Numbered from the stretch's first letter, positions 1 through 7,360 are shown. The stretch: DNA of 18,883 nt from Candidatus Cloacimonadota bacterium (GCA_003647825.1 QMNP01000004.1:1-18883); one strand, 5' to 3'. Notes: generated by a model not told the origin, from the letters alone. A program made the numbers and translations.

Positions 1-687
1 ATAAAGATTTTGGCAAACATAGACTTTGTAAGTCTCGAAAAGAATTTGATTTATAAAGTTGCGATCTTTATACAAAAAAAATATAATGTGCTAAATGGTG
101 CAAAAATTGAGTTGCAAAAAAATATTCCAATTGCAGCTGGATTAGGTGGTGGAAGCAGTAATGCAGCCCAAACTATTCTAGCTTTAAATGTGATTTGGAA
201 ATTGAATTTATCAACCATAGAAATGAATTCAATAGCAGCAAGATTTGGCAGTGATATCAATTTCTTTTTAAGTGGTGGAACTGCTATAGGAGAAGGACGA
301 GGAGAAGAAATTAAAAGATTGGATGATCTGGAAATCGAGAATATTCTTCTTGTGAATCCGGGATTTGAAATATCGAGCAAAGAAGCCTATGAAGCGGTGA
401 ATGTAGTAAAACCAAATAGTAACTGGAAGGAATTTTTGCGAAATAAAGATGTAAACTTTTGTTTCAATAAACTGGAAGAGGGTATAATCAGACTTTATCC
501 GAAAATCGGTAAAACACTGAATTTCATGCAGGAAAATGGAGCAATGAAAGCAATGCTCTCTGGAAGCGGTGCGACAATGATCGGTTTCTGTCCAGATAGA
601 GCAACAGCAGAAAATTTATCAGAATATTTCACAAGAAAAAAATATTGGAATTGCATTACAAAAACAATTAAAAGGAGTACAAAATGA
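1..687 (+). CDS. ispE: 4-diphosphocytidyl-2-C-methyl-D-erythritol kinase (IspE), 5' end cut by window edge
   Basis: IspE is a cytosolic GHMP-family kinase. It phosphorylates 4-diphosphocytidyl-2-C-methyl-D-erythritol with ATP in the non-mevalonate (MEP) route to isoprenoid precursors. The frame is open from base 1, and the first residues align with roughly residue 75 of full-length homologues, so about a quarter of the protein lies upstream of the window. The TTG at 10 is therefore not the real start. The GHMP phosphate-binding motif GLGGGSSNAA is encoded near 139-168. The C-terminal GHMP glycine motif (LSGSGATMIG) is also present. The stop overlaps the spoVG start in an ATGA junction (684-687), which implies translational coupling. 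An ispE-to-spoVG neighbourhood is also known from Bacillus, where purR and yabJ lie between them. The identification is firm; only the missing N-terminus limits it. Confidence 0.95.
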   Translation: MKILANIDFVSLEKNLIYKVAIFIQKKYNVLNGAKIELQKNIPIAAGLGGGSSNAAQTILALNVIWKLNLSTIEMNSIAARFGSDINFFLSGGTAIGEGRGEEIKRLDDLEIENILLVNPGFEISSKEAYEAVNVVKPNSNWKEFLRNKDVNFCFNKLEEGIIRLYPKIGKTLNFMQENGAMKAMLSGSGATMIGFCPDRATAENLSEYFTRKKYWNCITKTIKRSTK

Positions 688-974
688 ACATTACAGATGT
701 AAAAGTATTTATCCGAGAAAGTAATCAACTCAAAGCATTTGTGAACATCGTAATTGACGATGCATTCATTATCAGAAACATCAAAGTGATTGAAGGTGAA
801 AATGGGCTCTTCGTAGCAATGCCAAGTCGGCGTGTAAGTACTGGTGAATATAGGGATATTGCTCATCCCATCAACACTGAAACCAGAAATCTTGTCGAAA
901 AAACTATCATCGAAAAATATAAAGAAGTTTTACAGGAAGCACTTACAGCTGCCGAAAGTAAAGACGAAGAATAA
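684..974 (+). CDS. spoVG: SpoVG-family RNA-binding regulator
   Basis: The 96-residue protein matches SpoVG over its whole length. The family signature is clear, with ITDVKV at the N-terminus, NGLFVAMPSRR in the middle and YRDIAHPIN after it, followed by a charged C-terminal helix. SpoVG was named for a late sporulation phenotype in Bacillus. It is now known as a small dimeric nucleic-acid-binding regulator that also occurs in non-sporulating bacteria such as spirochaetes. The start is set by an AAAGGAG ribosome binding site at 671-677 inside the end of ispE, and the two genes overlap by 4 bp. Nothing nearby suggests sporulation, so a post-transcriptional regulatory role is more likely here. 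The family call is firm and the targets are unknown. Confidence 0.95.
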   Translation: MNITDVKVFIRESNQLKAFVNIVIDDAFIIRNIKVIEGENGLFVAMPSRRVSTGEYRDIAHPINTETRNLVEKTIIEKYKEVLQEALTAAESKDEE

Positions 975-1014
975 ATTTTTAATATATTTCTATTAAAATC
1001 AATAAAGAAGGTCT

Positions 1015-1962
1015 ATGTTTTCCAGGTTAAAGATATTTGCCGGAAATGCTAATTTAAAATTAGCAGAAGATGTTGCTCGTTATGCTGGTATTCCATTAGG
1101 AGATTTAGAAGTTTTCAAATTTTCTAATGACAATACTTTTGTGAAAGTAAACGAAAATGTTCGTGGAGCTGATACTTTCATTATTCAACCTACGTGTTAT
1201 CCTGTGAACGATAACATTATGGAACTTTTGATAATGATCGATGCATTAAAACGTGCTTCTGCTCAACGAATAAATTGCGTGATCCCGATTTTTGGATACG
1301 CACGTTCCGATAAGAAAGATCAACCGAGAGTACCGATCACAGCTAAACTGATCGCAGATCTTTTAACAACAGCCGGAGCACATAGAGTGGTAGCAATGGA
1401 TCTTCATTCAGATCAGATCCAGGGTTTTTTTGATATTCCAGTAGATCACCTGTATTCAATGCCGATTTTTGTTCGTCATTTCAAAGCAAATCTTGATTTA
1501 TCGAATGCAGTGGTCGTATCACCTGACACAGGTGGTACTGCAAGAGCAAGAGCACTTGCATCCAGACTGAATTTAGGTCTTGCCATTGGTGATAAGCGTA
1601 GAATTGGTAATGCTGATAAGGCAGAGATATTAAACATCATCGGAGATGTTGATGGCAAAACTGCAATCTTGTTCGATGATATTATCGATACCGGCGGCAG
1701 TTTATGTAAAATGGCCAAAGGCCTGATTGACAAAGGTGCCAAGAAAGTTTACGCAGCCTGTGCACATGGCATATTATCTGGGAATGCAATAAAGAATTTA
1801 GAAGATTCACCCATAGAGAAATTATTTATCACAAATTCAGTTCCGCTTTCAAAAGAAAAAAGGAAGTGTGAAAAAATAGTTCAGCTGTCAATTGCTGAAC
1901 TTTTAGCAATAGCAGTAAAGAAAATACATATAGAGGAGTCGTTGAGTATCTTATTCAGATAG
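1015..1962 (+). CDS. prs: Ribose-phosphate pyrophosphokinase (PRPP synthetase)
   Basis: This cytosolic enzyme transfers pyrophosphate from ATP to ribose 5-phosphate to make PRPP, the precursor for purine, pyrimidine, NAD, histidine and tryptophan synthesis. The 315-residue length is typical of bacterial class I enzymes. Visible motifs are the ATP-binding flexible-loop region with GYARSDKK and PRVPITAKL, the metal-binding MDLHSDQIQGFF segment, the DTGGTARA segment, and the PRPP-binding loop FDDIIDTGG at residues 220-228. The C-terminus (KKIHIEESLSILF) is also typical. The ATG at 1015 follows an AAGAAGG sequence at 1005-1011 with a short spacer, so initiation may be modest. In Bacillus, prs lies between glmU and ctc. 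Here it is followed by the ctc/rplY homologue, and glmU is absent from this position. Confidence 0.97.
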   Translation: MFSRLKIFAGNANLKLAEDVARYAGIPLGDLEVFKFSNDNTFVKVNENVRGADTFIIQPTCYPVNDNIMELLIMIDALKRASAQRINCVIPIFGYARSDKKDQPRVPITAKLIADLLTTAGAHRVVAMDLHSDQIQGFFDIPVDHLYSMPIFVRHFKANLDLSNAVVVSPDTGGTARARALASRLNLGLAIGDKRRIGNADKAEILNIIGDVDGKTAILFDDIIDTGGSLCKMAKGLIDKGAKKVYAACAHGILSGNAIKNLEDSPIEKLFITNSVPLSKEKRKCEKIVQLSIAELLAIAVKKIHIEESLSILFR

Positions 1963-1969
1963 ATACTTA

Positions 1970-1982
1970 CCCACATAGTGGG
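1970..1982 (+). promoter_or_regulatory. Small perfect hairpin in the prs-rplY gap
   Basis: CCCAC and GTGGG form a 5-bp perfect stem around a 3-nt ATA loop, followed directly by GGCGCC. It lies about 10 nt upstream of the rplY ribosome binding site (CGGAGGA, 1991-1997). There is no T-run, so it is not an intrinsic terminator. It could stabilise the processed prs 3' end or act as a small leader element for L25. Its function is not shown by the sequence. Confidence 0.35.
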
Positions 1983-2000
1983 CGCCATAACGGAGGAATT

Positions 2001-2654
2001 ATGAACATAAAGGTAGAAGCTACATTGAGAGAAAAAGGGAAAAAATCAGATCTGAACAACTATCGTCGTGAAGGTTTTATCCCAGCCGTAATTTACGGTG
2101 AAGGAAAAGTTGGGATTAACATATTATTGAATAAAATCGATTTTATGAAAAACTATAAGAAATCAATTGGTGAAGTTGCTTTTTTTGATTTTGACTTATC
2201 CGGAAAAAAAATCAGTACATTTATTAAAGAAAAGCAGGTACATCCAGTATCTCGTGATTTTGTCCATATTGATTTTATGGAATTACACAAAGGAACAACA
2301 ATTACTCTGGAAGTTCCACTTCACTATAAGGGAATTGCCGAAGGAACAAAAGAGGGCGGTGCGTTAGAAATTCTGCATCATACTTTAGAAATTTCTTGTC
2401 TTCCAAAAGACATCCCGGATGAAATTGAAATTGATGTAACAAACTTAAAAATTGGTGATTCAATTCATTTCCGCGAAATTGAGTTATCAGAAGGTGTAAC
2501 TTCTAGCATGACTGAAGCAACAACTCTAGTAGCTGTTCGTGCACCTAAGAAAGAAGAAGTAGTTGAAGAAGTTGAAGCAATAGAAGGAGCAACAACAGAA
2601 GGGGAAGCAACAGAAGGAGAAGCCGAGACTTCTGAACCAGATGCTGCAGAATAA
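2001..2654 (+). CDS. rplY: Large-subunit ribosomal protein L25, long CTC/TL5 form
   Basis: L25 binds 5S rRNA at the central protuberance of the 50S subunit. The 217-residue product is the long form. An N-terminal L25 domain occupies about residues 1-90, with the REGFIPAVIYGEG and HPVSRDFVHIDFMEL signatures. It is followed by the TL5/CTC C-terminal beta domain (about 91-180), containing LEISCLPKDIP and the DVTNLKIGDSIH segment. The last roughly 35 residues are acidic low complexity with a near-repeat of TEGEA. The ATG follows a strong GGAGGA site at 1992-1997. The prs-rplY-pth order matches prs-ctc-spoVC in Bacillus, where ctc is a general stress gene. No stress promoter is visible in the 38-bp gap here, so co-transcription with prs is likely. 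Confidence 0.95.
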   Translation: MNIKVEATLREKGKKSDLNNYRREGFIPAVIYGEGKVGINILLNKIDFMKNYKKSIGEVAFFDFDLSGKKISTFIKEKQVHPVSRDFVHIDFMELHKGTTITLEVPLHYKGIAEGTKEGGALEILHHTLEISCLPKDIPDEIEIDVTNLKIGDSIHFREIELSEGVTSSMTEATTLVAVRAPKKEEVVEEVEAIEGATTEGEATEGEAETSEPDAAE

Positions 2655-3250
2655 TGCGGTTAATTGTAGGACTTGGTAATCCGGGAGCTAAATACAGAAG
2701 CAATCGACACAATGTTGGCTTCATGCTCTTGGATCAGATCGCAGATAAAAGATCGTTATCTTTTAAGAAAAAGATTAAATATGATTATATAAAATTTGCT
2801 GATTTGATTTTAATAAAACCCAAGACTTATATGAATAGAAGTGGAAATGCTGTAACATCCGTTCTTACTGGAAATAAAATTGAAGATATTCTGGTAATTG
2901 TGGATGATATAAATATTCCTTTAGGGGAGATCAGATTGCGCAGGGCTGGCGGATTTGGAGGTCATAATGGTCTTAAATCAATAGGTTCAGCACTGGGAAC
3001 GGATAATTTTAAAAGATTAAGGATTGGTGTGGGAGCACCAGCTGAAAAAGATCTTGCCGATTACGTCCTTTCTGATTTTTCCAAAAACGATCTTTTGGAA
3101 TTGGAAAAAATCTTTGATCTTTCAAAAGAACTGATTGAGGAATATATAGAAAATGATTTTGACCGTATGGTCGAAAAATACAGTAGATTAAAAAAATCCT
3201 ATTCTGAGAAAATCCAGAATTCTCAGGATCAAAACAGTACACAAACCTAA
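2654..3250 (+). CDS. pth: Peptidyl-tRNA hydrolase
   Basis: Pth cleaves the ester bond of peptidyl-tRNAs that drop off the ribosome, recycling the tRNA. The 198-residue protein starts with the family signature MRLIVGLGNPG. The residues equivalent to the E. coli active site are present: N9, catalytic H19 in NRHNVGF, N61 in TYMNRSG, D84 in VDDINIPLG and N105 in GGHNGLKS. The C-terminal tail after about residue 180 is Gln/Asn/Ser-rich and probably disordered. The start codon shares its first base with the rplY stop (TAATG at 2652-2656), a classical coupling junction. All key residues are intact, so normal activity is expected. Confidence 0.97.
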   Translation: MRLIVGLGNPGAKYRSNRHNVGFMLLDQIADKRSLSFKKKIKYDYIKFADLILIKPKTYMNRSGNAVTSVLTGNKIEDILVIVDDINIPLGEIRLRRAGGFGGHNGLKSIGSALGTDNFKRLRIGVGAPAEKDLADYVLSDFSKNDLLELEKIFDLSKELIEEYIENDFDRMVEKYSRLKKSYSEKIQNSQDQNSTQT

Positions 3251-3285
3251 GTGTTGTGTACGAGCAAATGACCAAAGGAGGAAAA

Positions 3286-3573
3286 ATGCTGAAGAAATAC
3301 GAAAGTATGATTCTTATTTCACCCGCAATGAATGAAGAAAGCGCCAAAGCTGAAAATGCAAATGTTCATGCCTTTATCAAGGAGAACGGTGGTGAAGTTC
3401 TGAGTACAGATGATTGGGGAAAAAAGCGTCTGGCTTATGAGATTCAAAATGTTAGAGAAGGTTTCTATTTTATTAACTACTTTAACTTTGATCCCGCCAA
3501 AACAACCGAATTAGACCGCTATTACAAACTTAATGAAAACATAATTCGTCATAATATTCTGTTGAAAAGTTAG
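3286..3573 (+). CDS. rpsF: Small-subunit ribosomal protein S6
   Basis: S6 forms a dimer with S18 on the platform of the 30S subunit. The 95-residue product shows the S6 fold signature: KYESMILISP at the start, a central GGEVLSTDDWGKKRLAYEI segment, then FYFINYFNF and the conserved C-terminal helix with LNENIIRHNILL. I chose the ATG at 3286 because a strong AAAGGAGG site (3274-3281) sits just upstream and the family begins at this point. The in-frame GTG at 3256 would add ten residues that include the ribosome binding site itself. It is followed by ssb and rpsR, the widely conserved rpsF-ssb-rpsR order. S6 and S18 are partners, so joint expression makes sense. Confidence 0.96.
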   Translation: MLKKYESMILISPAMNEESAKAENANVHAFIKENGGEVLSTDDWGKKRLAYEIQNVREGFYFINYFNFDPAKTTELDRYYKLNENIIRHNILLKS

Positions 3574-3582
3574 GAGATCATT

Positions 3583-4023
3583 ATGAGCGAATTAAGATTT
3601 CCAAAAATTAACAGTATTGTTATTAGTGGACGTTTAACCCGTGATGTTGATTTAAGATACATCCCAAGTGGTACTCCAGTTGCTAAACTTTCTATTGCTT
3701 TTGATCGCAGTTATCAGAAGAATGGAGAATGGCAGCAGGAAACAAGTTACATGGATGTAATTGTTTGGAGCAAACGTGGTGAGCAATGTGCAGAAAGCCT
3801 GCATAAAGGTAGTCCTGTTATTGTAGAAGGTTACCTTAGAACTCGTTCATATACCGATTCCAACAATCAAAATAGAAAGGCAACTGAAATAGTAGCAAAC
3901 AAGATTTCATTTCTGGAGAAATCAGATTATACTGCTCAACCAAAATCAGAAAGTAACGATTTTACCAGCGGAAGCCAACCCCCAGTAAAATCAGAAATTA
4001 CAGATGATGACGTACCGTTCTAA
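3583..4023 (+). CDS. ssb: Single-stranded DNA-binding protein
   Basis: SSB coats single-stranded DNA and recruits replication and repair proteins. The 146-residue protein has an OB-fold domain at about residues 10-113, with VISGRLTRDVDLRY, the SYMDVIVW core strand and VEGYLRTRSY. A Ser/Gln-rich linker leads to the conserved acidic tip DDDVPF that docks partner proteins. The AGGAG site at 3572-3576 overlaps the rpsF stop codon, so translation is probably coupled to S6. It lies between rpsF and rpsR as in many bacteria. Length and tip are those of a normal housekeeping SSB rather than a plasmid paralogue. Confidence 0.97.
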   Translation: MSELRFPKINSIVISGRLTRDVDLRYIPSGTPVAKLSIAFDRSYQKNGEWQQETSYMDVIVWSKRGEQCAESLHKGSPVIVEGYLRTRSYTDSNNQNRKATEIVANKISFLEKSDYTAQPKSESNDFTSGSQPPVKSEITDDDVPF

Positions 4024-4032
4024 ACTACAATT

Positions 4033-4052
4033 GATGATAATATCGAATCATC
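4033..4052 (+). promoter_or_regulatory. Weak stem-loop in the ssb-rpsR gap
   Basis: GATGAT (4033-4038) and ATCATC (4047-4052) can pair in 6 bp around an 8-nt loop in the 52-bp gap before rpsR. There is no following T-run, so it is unlikely to terminate transcription. It may be a processing site or an S18/S6 regulatory leader, or simply chance in AT-rich sequence. Confidence 0.2.
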
Positions 4053-4075
4053 TTTAAATTTCATAGGAGAATAAA

Positions 4076-4492
4076 ATGGAAGAAAAAATAGAAAAAAAAG
4101 AAAATGTGAATACTACCACTACAATTAGTCCTCGTCCGACTACTAATACCGGTTATCGTGGTGCTCCTCGTGGAGATCGCCCACAACGCACCGGAGATAG
4201 GTCAAGTCGTCCCGGAGGTGATCGTCAAAATCGATCTGGTGGAAGACAAGGTGGACGTTTTGGAAAGAAGAATTTCTTCTTTAAAAAGCGTGTATGTTTC
4301 TTCTGCAAAAACAAAGAAGCTGTACTTGATTACAAAGATGTTGGCCTAATGAAACGTTTTGTAGCAGAAAGCGGCAAGATCTCACCTAGAAGATTTACCG
4401 GAACTTGCGCCAAGCATCAAAGAAAATTGGCAGTAGAAATTAAGAAAGCTCGCCAAATGGCACTTCTGCCTTACACAGATAAGCATAAATAA
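4076..4492 (+). CDS. rpsR: Small-subunit ribosomal protein S18 with RGG-rich N-terminal extension
   Basis: S18 binds the 30S platform next to S6. The product is 138 residues, against about 75-90 in most bacteria. The S18 core starts near residue 66 and runs to the end: KKRVCFFCKNK, then DYKDVGLMKRF, KISPRRFTGTC and the closing QMALLPYT. C74-x2-C77 and C111-x2-H114 form a probable zinc site, the C+ type of S18. Residues 1-65 are additional. They are acidic/Lys-rich at the very start, then Thr/Pro-rich, then an Arg-Gly-Asp/Ser tract (about 28-62) like eukaryotic RGG RNA-binding tails. The ATG at 4076 is well supported by AGGAGA at 4065-4070, so the extension is translated rather than a start-site error. 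Its function is unknown; extra rRNA or mRNA contact is a reasonable inference. Confidence 0.95.
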   Translation: MEEKIEKKENVNTTTTISPRPTTNTGYRGAPRGDRPQRTGDRSSRPGGDRQNRSGGRQGGRFGKKNFFFKKRVCFFCKNKEAVLDYKDVGLMKRFVAESGKISPRRFTGTCAKHQRKLAVEIKKARQMALLPYTDKHK

Positions 4493-4505
4493 TTTATAAT
4501 TTAAA

Positions 4506-5375
4506 GTGATTTTTATTGCTGTCTTAGCGGCAGTGCTCGCTATATTATCCCCACTTTGGGGACTGATCTTTACACTATCATTCAGTGGAAAATATTTGAA
4601 CAGATTTTATCTGTTCATGCTATTATTCGTCTTGGCAATCGTTGGCTTATTTCTGGCAAATGTTGTAGACTGGATCACGTTCTTCGATGTATTCATTGGA
4701 ATCGCAGTTAGCATATTTATATATTTTTATATTATGCAAAAATCAGGCAGCTATATAAATGCGATACTGGCAGCATCTGCTGTGAACTGCTGTTATGCGA
4801 TCGCCCGGCAATTTATCTGGGGTAAACAGCTTCTTGAAAACGTAATACTGGCTATGCAGAATGTAGAGAGTTTTATACAGTCTTCTATCACAGAAAACCA
4901 GGAACAGCTATCATTTGCTCTGGAATTAATAGAATCGACCAAAGCAATATTAACTAAATATTATATTGGAACCTGGATGGTATCGATAATCTTAGGTTTG
5001 TATTTTGGCTCTTTACTGCTTTCCAGACAATTACAGAACAAATGGGATCATCGAAGGATTGGATTACCTTTTTATATTATCTATCTATTGATAGCTAGTT
5101 TGTTGCTGTTCATCCTGCCGCAAGTACGAATACTGGGAATAAATTCACTTATGATCTTAGTACCATTGTTTATCATTCAAGGAGTATCGATCCTGGATTT
5201 TTTTTGGAGAGATTTCTTCACAAAATCCAAATTCTTACTTTTTTTGTTGATCTTTTCAATGGCCTTGAATATACCAATCCTGATACTGGTAGCCCTTGTG
5301 GGCATGCTTGATATCTGGTTTGATTTTAGAAAAATTAGAGTTATGGAGGAAAATGATGAAAATCATTCTAGCTAA
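4506..5375 (+). CDS. DUF2232 (YybS-like) polytopic membrane protein
   Basis: The 289-residue protein is very hydrophobic, with about eight membrane segments in two groups separated by a soluble loop around residues 105-150. The C-terminus has the pattern typical of DUF2232, a final hydrophobic helix followed by DIWFDFRK. The position between rpsR and rplI also fits, because in Bacillus the family member yybS lies between these ribosomal clusters. Its molecular function is not established; it resembles the membrane component of transporters of the ECF-S type. The start is uncertain. GTG at 4506 lies 13 bp after rpsR but has no visible Shine-Dalgarno sequence. The next in-frame Met is at residue 38, which would delete the first helix, so GTG is preferred. 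The gene overlaps rplI by 20 bp. Confidence 0.8.
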   Translation: MIFIAVLAAVLAILSPLWGLIFTLSFSGKYLNRFYLFMLLFVLAIVGLFLANVVDWITFFDVFIGIAVSIFIYFYIMQKSGSYINAILAASAVNCCYAIARQFIWGKQLLENVILAMQNVESFIQSSITENQEQLSFALELIESTKAILTKYYIGTWMVSIILGLYFGSLLLSRQLQNKWDHRRIGLPFYIIYLLIASLLLFILPQVRILGINSLMILVPLFIIQGVSILDFFWRDFFTKSKFLLFLLIFSMALNIPILILVALVGMLDIWFDFRKIRVMEENDENHSS

Positions 5376-5799
5376 AGATATAAAAAAGCTTGGAGAAGCT
5401 GGTAGTGTTGTAAACGTTGCAGATGGATATGCTCGTAATTATCTGCTTCCAAAGAACCTGGCAATTCTTGCTACAAAATACAACCTATCCAAAGTGGAAG
5501 CTATTGTTAAAGAAGCTGAAGCTGAAAAACTTGCATTGGAAAGCGAATACAATGTACTAGTTCAAAAGATTAATGAAGTTACACTTACCTTTCATCGAAA
5601 AGCTGACGAAAATGATCATTTGTTCGGTTCTGTTTCAGAAACCGACATTGTAAAAGCACTTGCAGAAAAAGAAATTGAGATCCATAAATCATTTATTAAT
5701 ATGGATAAACATCTTAAGGAAATAGGTAGTTTTGAAGTAGTCATTGAATTTACATCTGCTATCAAAACTGTATTGAAAGTGAATATTGAGAAGGAGTAA
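5356..5799 (+). CDS. rplI: Large-subunit ribosomal protein L9
   Basis: L9 binds 23S rRNA near the L1 stalk and affects reading-frame fidelity. The 147-residue protein shows the N-terminal domain signature (KKLGEAGSVVNVADGYARN, then YLLPKNLA), the long connecting helix rich in Glu/Lys/Ala (about 45-75), and the C-terminal domain (FGSVSETDIVKAL; EIGSFEVVIEF). GGAGGA at 5345-5350 favours ATG 5356 over ATG 5353, and the family also begins MK-IILxx. An upstream in-frame ATG at 5296 would add about 20 unrelated residues. The start lies inside the 3' end of the DUF2232 gene, so the two are probably coupled. Confidence 0.96.
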   Translation: MKIILAKDIKKLGEAGSVVNVADGYARNYLLPKNLAILATKYNLSKVEAIVKEAEAEKLALESEYNVLVQKINEVTLTFHRKADENDHLFGSVSETDIVKALAEKEIEIHKSFINMDKHLKEIGSFEVVIEFTSAIKTVLKVNIEKE

Positions 5800-5820
5800 A
5801 TCAGTTTTAGGGAGGTTACA

Positions 5821-6369
5821 TTGAAAAAAATAGTAAGTATAATTGGATGGATAGTTCTCTTATTAGCTTTTGCAGCTCTGGGACTTTCTTCCGATGACCC
5901 GACATTTGGATTTTTCTTTTACCTGGTATTTTTTGCCATCGTATTTGGTCTGGTCTTTCTTTATACAAAGAAACATCAGCATAGAAAAGAAACAAATCCT
6001 AAATTAATAGCTTTGATCCATCGCATTTCTGGTCTTGTACTTCTGATTGTTGCTTTGTTCAGTCCGGTTATTGCACTCAGAAAAATTCAGTTACCCTTTG
6101 TTCAGAATCTTCTGATCCTGGTTGCTACTGCCGCTTTAATCGCCTTAGGTGTGATAGCTGTATCTCTCATCAATGGCGGTAAAATTAAAAAGCTATTAGG
6201 ACTTGTTCTTTTAGTTGTTCTGTCTGCAATTCCAGCTCTTTTTGCAATAAATTTCCTAACAAATTTCTTTCCAAATGCTTATAATGCATTGGGAACTGCA
6301 TATTGGACAATTGTGACAGTCTCAATATTTTCCTGGTGGGGATTTTCTCTTTACACCAAGAAAGATTGA
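5821..6369 (+). CDS. Uncharacterised six-helix membrane protein
   Basis: I do not recognise this family. The 182-residue product has about six hydrophobic segments, near residues 4-23, 29-49, 63-87, 94-117, 124-150 and 157-178. A short basic, His/Lys-rich loop (about 50-62) follows the second helix. The protein ends in Lys-Lys-Asp. It has no catalytic-looking polar motif inside the helices. The start codon is TTG, supported by GGAGG at 5811-5815 with 5-bp spacing and the immediate KKIV beginning. It sits 21 bp after rplI and 30 bp before the DUF721 gene, so it is probably co-transcribed with translation genes. A small integral membrane protein of unknown role is the safest description. Confidence 0.75.
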   Translation: MKKIVSIIGWIVLLLAFAALGLSSDDPTFGFFFYLVFFAIVFGLVFLYTKKHQHRKETNPKLIALIHRISGLVLLIVALFSPVIALRKIQLPFVQNLLILVATAALIALGVIAVSLINGGKIKKLLGLVLLVVLSAIPALFAINFLTNFFPNAYNALGTAYWTIVTVSIFSWWGFSLYTKKD

Positions 6370-6399
6370 TCTCAAGATATATTTAAATAAGATAGACTC

Positions 6400-6723
6400 A
6401 TGAATCTGAGTCCTGCAGGAAATGCCTGGCAGAAGCTTGTCTTCAATATTGCCGGAGCTGAATATCACGATTTTGTGACTTTAGCTTTTGGCTGGCAAAA
6501 AGTTGTTGGCAAACTGCTGGCAGAGCGAACAGAGTTAATTAAACTGGAGCATGATGTATTATTCGTTTCAGTTATGAATAATGTATGGATGCAGGAATTG
6601 ATCTTACGAAAAAATCAGATAATAATTGATATAGAATCCATTTTAGCTATTAAGCTGAAAGAAATTGTCTTTTTTATAGGACAAGAAAAACCAAGAATTG
6701 GAAGAAAAAAATGGTCAAAATAG
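6400..6723 (+). CDS. DUF721 / DciA-like protein
   Basis: The 107-residue protein matches the DUF721 pattern. It has a Trp-x3-Val-Gly motif (W32 in GWQKVVG), then the LFVSVMNNVWMQEL segment with W63, then a helix and the short strand KEIVFFIG. DUF721 includes DciA, a loader of the DnaB replicative helicase in bacteria lacking DnaC/DnaI. In many genomes it lies beside recF or dnaA-region genes; here it lies beside rpe. The ATG at 6400 has no strong ribosome binding site. The basic C-terminal tail overlaps the first 13 bp of rpe. The family call is good, but a true DciA role is inferred, since many DUF721 proteins are untested. Confidence 0.8.
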   Translation: MNLSPAGNAWQKLVFNIAGAEYHDFVTLAFGWQKVVGKLLAERTELIKLEHDVLFVSVMNNVWMQELILRKNQIIIDIESILAIKLKEIVFFIGQEKPRIGRKKWSK

Positions 6724-7352
6724 CACCGTCAATTCTCTCAGCGGATTTTTTAAATCTGCAAAAGGAAATTGAAGCTGTCCAGAAAGCTGGAGCCGATATT
6801 TTACATCTTGATGTGATGGATGGGCATTTTGTGCCTAACCTAACGTTTGGCATGCCGATCATAAAGCAGATCAAAGAAATAGCCGCTATTCCACTGGATG
6901 TTCATTTGATGGTTTCGAATCCAGCTGAATATCTGGAGCTTCTGGGAAAATGGAAGATCGATTATGTGTCCTTTCATCAGGAAGCAGAAAACCATTTGCA
7001 TCGGCAAATTCATGTTCTTAAAGAGAATAGCGTGAAAGCTGGTATTGCCTTGAATCCTGCGACACCAATTGAAACTATTTTACCGATTCTCCCCGATCTG
7101 GATTTTGTGTTGCTAATGAGTGTTAATCCAGGTTTTGGAGGGCAGGGTTTCCTTCCACTTGTTTATGATAAGATTAAAAGGCTTAAAGAATTTGCGATCA
7201 ATTTAAATCCTGATCTTGAAATTGAAGTTGATGGTGGTGTGAATAAAGAGAACACTCATGATCTTCAAATTAGCGGGGTTGATATTCTGGTTGCCGGTTC
7301 TTATATTTTTAGAAGCAGTAATTATTCACAACAAATTAGTAGTTTAAGGTAA
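6711..7352 (+). CDS. rpe: Ribulose-phosphate 3-epimerase
   Basis: Rpe interconverts D-ribulose 5-phosphate and D-xylulose 5-phosphate in the pentose phosphate pathway, and its TIM barrel carries a catalytic metal. The 213-residue protein begins with the signature IAPSILSADF. The metal and acid/base residues are all visible: H32 and D34 in HLDVMDGHFVPN, H64 in PLDVHLMV, and D173 in EVDGGV. The phosphate-binding loops (MSVNPGFGGQ and AGSYIF) are present. The start overlaps the DUF721 gene by 13 bp and follows a GGAAG-type site. It may supply ribose 5-phosphate for the prs product encoded upstream in the same run, though that link is only suggestive. Confidence 0.97.
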   Translation: MVKIAPSILSADFLNLQKEIEAVQKAGADILHLDVMDGHFVPNLTFGMPIIKQIKEIAAIPLDVHLMVSNPAEYLELLGKWKIDYVSFHQEAENHLHRQIHVLKENSVKAGIALNPATPIETILPILPDLDFVLLMSVNPGFGGQGFLPLVYDKIKRLKEFAINLNPDLEIEVDGGVNKENTHDLQISGVDILVAGSYIFRSSNYSQQISSLR

Positions 7353-7360
7353 TATATAAA

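Noticed and set aside
3256..3285. Earlier GTG start for rpsF giving ten extra residues
   Set aside because: The strong ribosome binding site at 3274-3281 would lie inside the coding region, and S6 proteins begin at the later ATG.
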